64,000 nt of DNA from Caballeronia sp. dw_19 (lineage in GTDB: Bacteria; Pseudomonadota; Gammaproteobacteria; Burkholderiales; Burkholderiaceae), in NCBI RefSeq assembly GCF_018449515.1, contig NZ_JAAVUQ010000020.1, forward strand, positions 1 to 64,000, written 5' to 3'. Under the pieces are notes generated by a model. The model did no database searches, was not told where the DNA came from, and was given only the letters and a program-made list of their open reading frames with translations. Every line of letters begins with the position of its first letter. Position 1 is the first letter of the stretch. A program made the translations under genes and the position numbers. Positions 63,578 through 64,000 of this stretch are shown here, piece by piece.

Positions 63578-64000
63578 GCGGGGACGTTGAACTTACCCGC
63601 GTGGAAATCAACTACAGCCTGATTCAGTTCTTCCTGCGTGTTCATGACGAACGGACCGCGGGCTGCGATCGGCTCGTCGATCGCCTCCGCATGACCGAAG
63701 AGCAGGACGGACGCGTCCGCTGCGGTCAGTTCGAGCGCATCACCGTCGTCATGCAGTTCAGCCAGGTTGAACTGTGAAACCTCTTGCCCTTCTATCGCGA
63801 CCTTGCCACGGACGACGTAGAGAAAGATCTGGCGACCTCCTACATTCTCGAATCTGACCCGGCTACCAGCCGACATGCGGATGACGGACATGAAGGTGCT
63901 CGTCAGCGATTCAATGGGACCTTGCACGCCTTGCCATTCTCCCGAAATCAACTGAACATGCGCCGCCTGGTCGGGTGTGCTCACCACGGGAATATTGTTT
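63571..64000 (-). CDS. Pirin-family protein (5' end beyond the window)
   Basis: 143 codons of the C-terminal half of a pirin-like bicupin; the frame is open to the window edge. GEWQGVQGPIESLTSTFMSV, FLYVVRGKVAIEGQEVSQFN and LLFGHAEAIDEPIAARGPFV MNTQEE match the Pirin_C domain, including PIAARGPFVMN. The first cupin with the metal ligands lies outside. Pirins of this type can act as quercetin dioxygenase or redox-sensing cofactors. The ending is embedded in a 7-bp repeat. Confidence 0.88.
   Translation of the reverse strand, partial: NNIPVVSTPDQAAHVQLISGEWQGVQGPIESLTSTFMSVIRMSAGSRVRFENVGGRQIFLYVVRGKVAIEGQEVSQFNLAELHDDGDALELTAADASVLLFGHAEAIDEPIAARGPFVMNTQEELNQAVVDFHAGKFNVPAA

Overview
The window reads as chromosomal DNA of a GC-rich betaproteobacterium of the Burkholderiaceae, most likely Paraburkholderia or Caballeronia. 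This rests on codon use, the very high density of LysR/AraC/IclR regulators beside single catabolic genes, the GlmS, PrfC and UrtE protein types, and a dispersed intergenic repeat family. No rRNA, tRNA, CRISPR array, recognisable transposase or phage gene was seen.

Layout. 1-5.1 kb: end of a urea ABC transporter (urtE), a cobalamin riboswitch driving a Ni/Co permease, metE, and a secreted FKBP isomerase. 5.1-9.7 kb: a periplasmic solute-binding protein translationally coupled to a CHASE-PAS-PAS-GGDEF-EAL c-di-GMP enzyme. 9.7-14.4 kb: LysR/aminotransferase and MFS/LysR divergent pairs. 14.4-21.3 kb: a plastic zone with two copies of a ~0.9-1 kb inverted-repeat element, an orphaned tandem glycine riboswitch followed by a 16-codon stump of a FAD-dependent oxidoreductase, remnants of a histidine kinase and an MscS channel, a tautomerase/MarR pair, a lipoprotein, a Tat-exported phospholipase C and a decapitated ThrRS-like fragment. 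21.4-25.9 kb: a GntR / ADP-ribosylglycohydrolase / NCS1 permease / PfkB kinase operon that resembles E. coli yegW-U-V with a different transporter. 26-33.7 kb: oxidoreductases, GNAT, LysR, a Bcr-type exporter and prfC. 33.7-34.6 kb: third element copy. 34.6-42.2 kb: an orphan solute-binding protein, an acyltransferase, AraC-AzlCD, a Fur-boxed PepSY protein and a DHA2 exporter. 42.5-46.5 kb: a RidA-amidohydrolase-GNAT operon and a chemoreceptor. 46.6-50.6 kb: Lrp/glmS and an NCS2 permease. 51-64 kb: AraC, a MOSC-ferredoxin-reductase fusion, LysR, an amidohydrolase/DMT/CMD/outer-membrane catabolic cluster, IclR with a divergent three-part efflux pump, and the start of a pirin gene.

The most interesting signal is the element family at 14391-15346, 20034-21050 and 33716-34608. 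Each copy has two ~260-350 bp inverted arms around a 380-387 bp spacer. The arms contain a 10-bp hairpin and end in 39-bp tandem units. Two of the three copies abut truncated genes, and one supplies the last codons of a LysR gene. This points to a foldback-like mobile or recombinogenic element that is probably non-coding.
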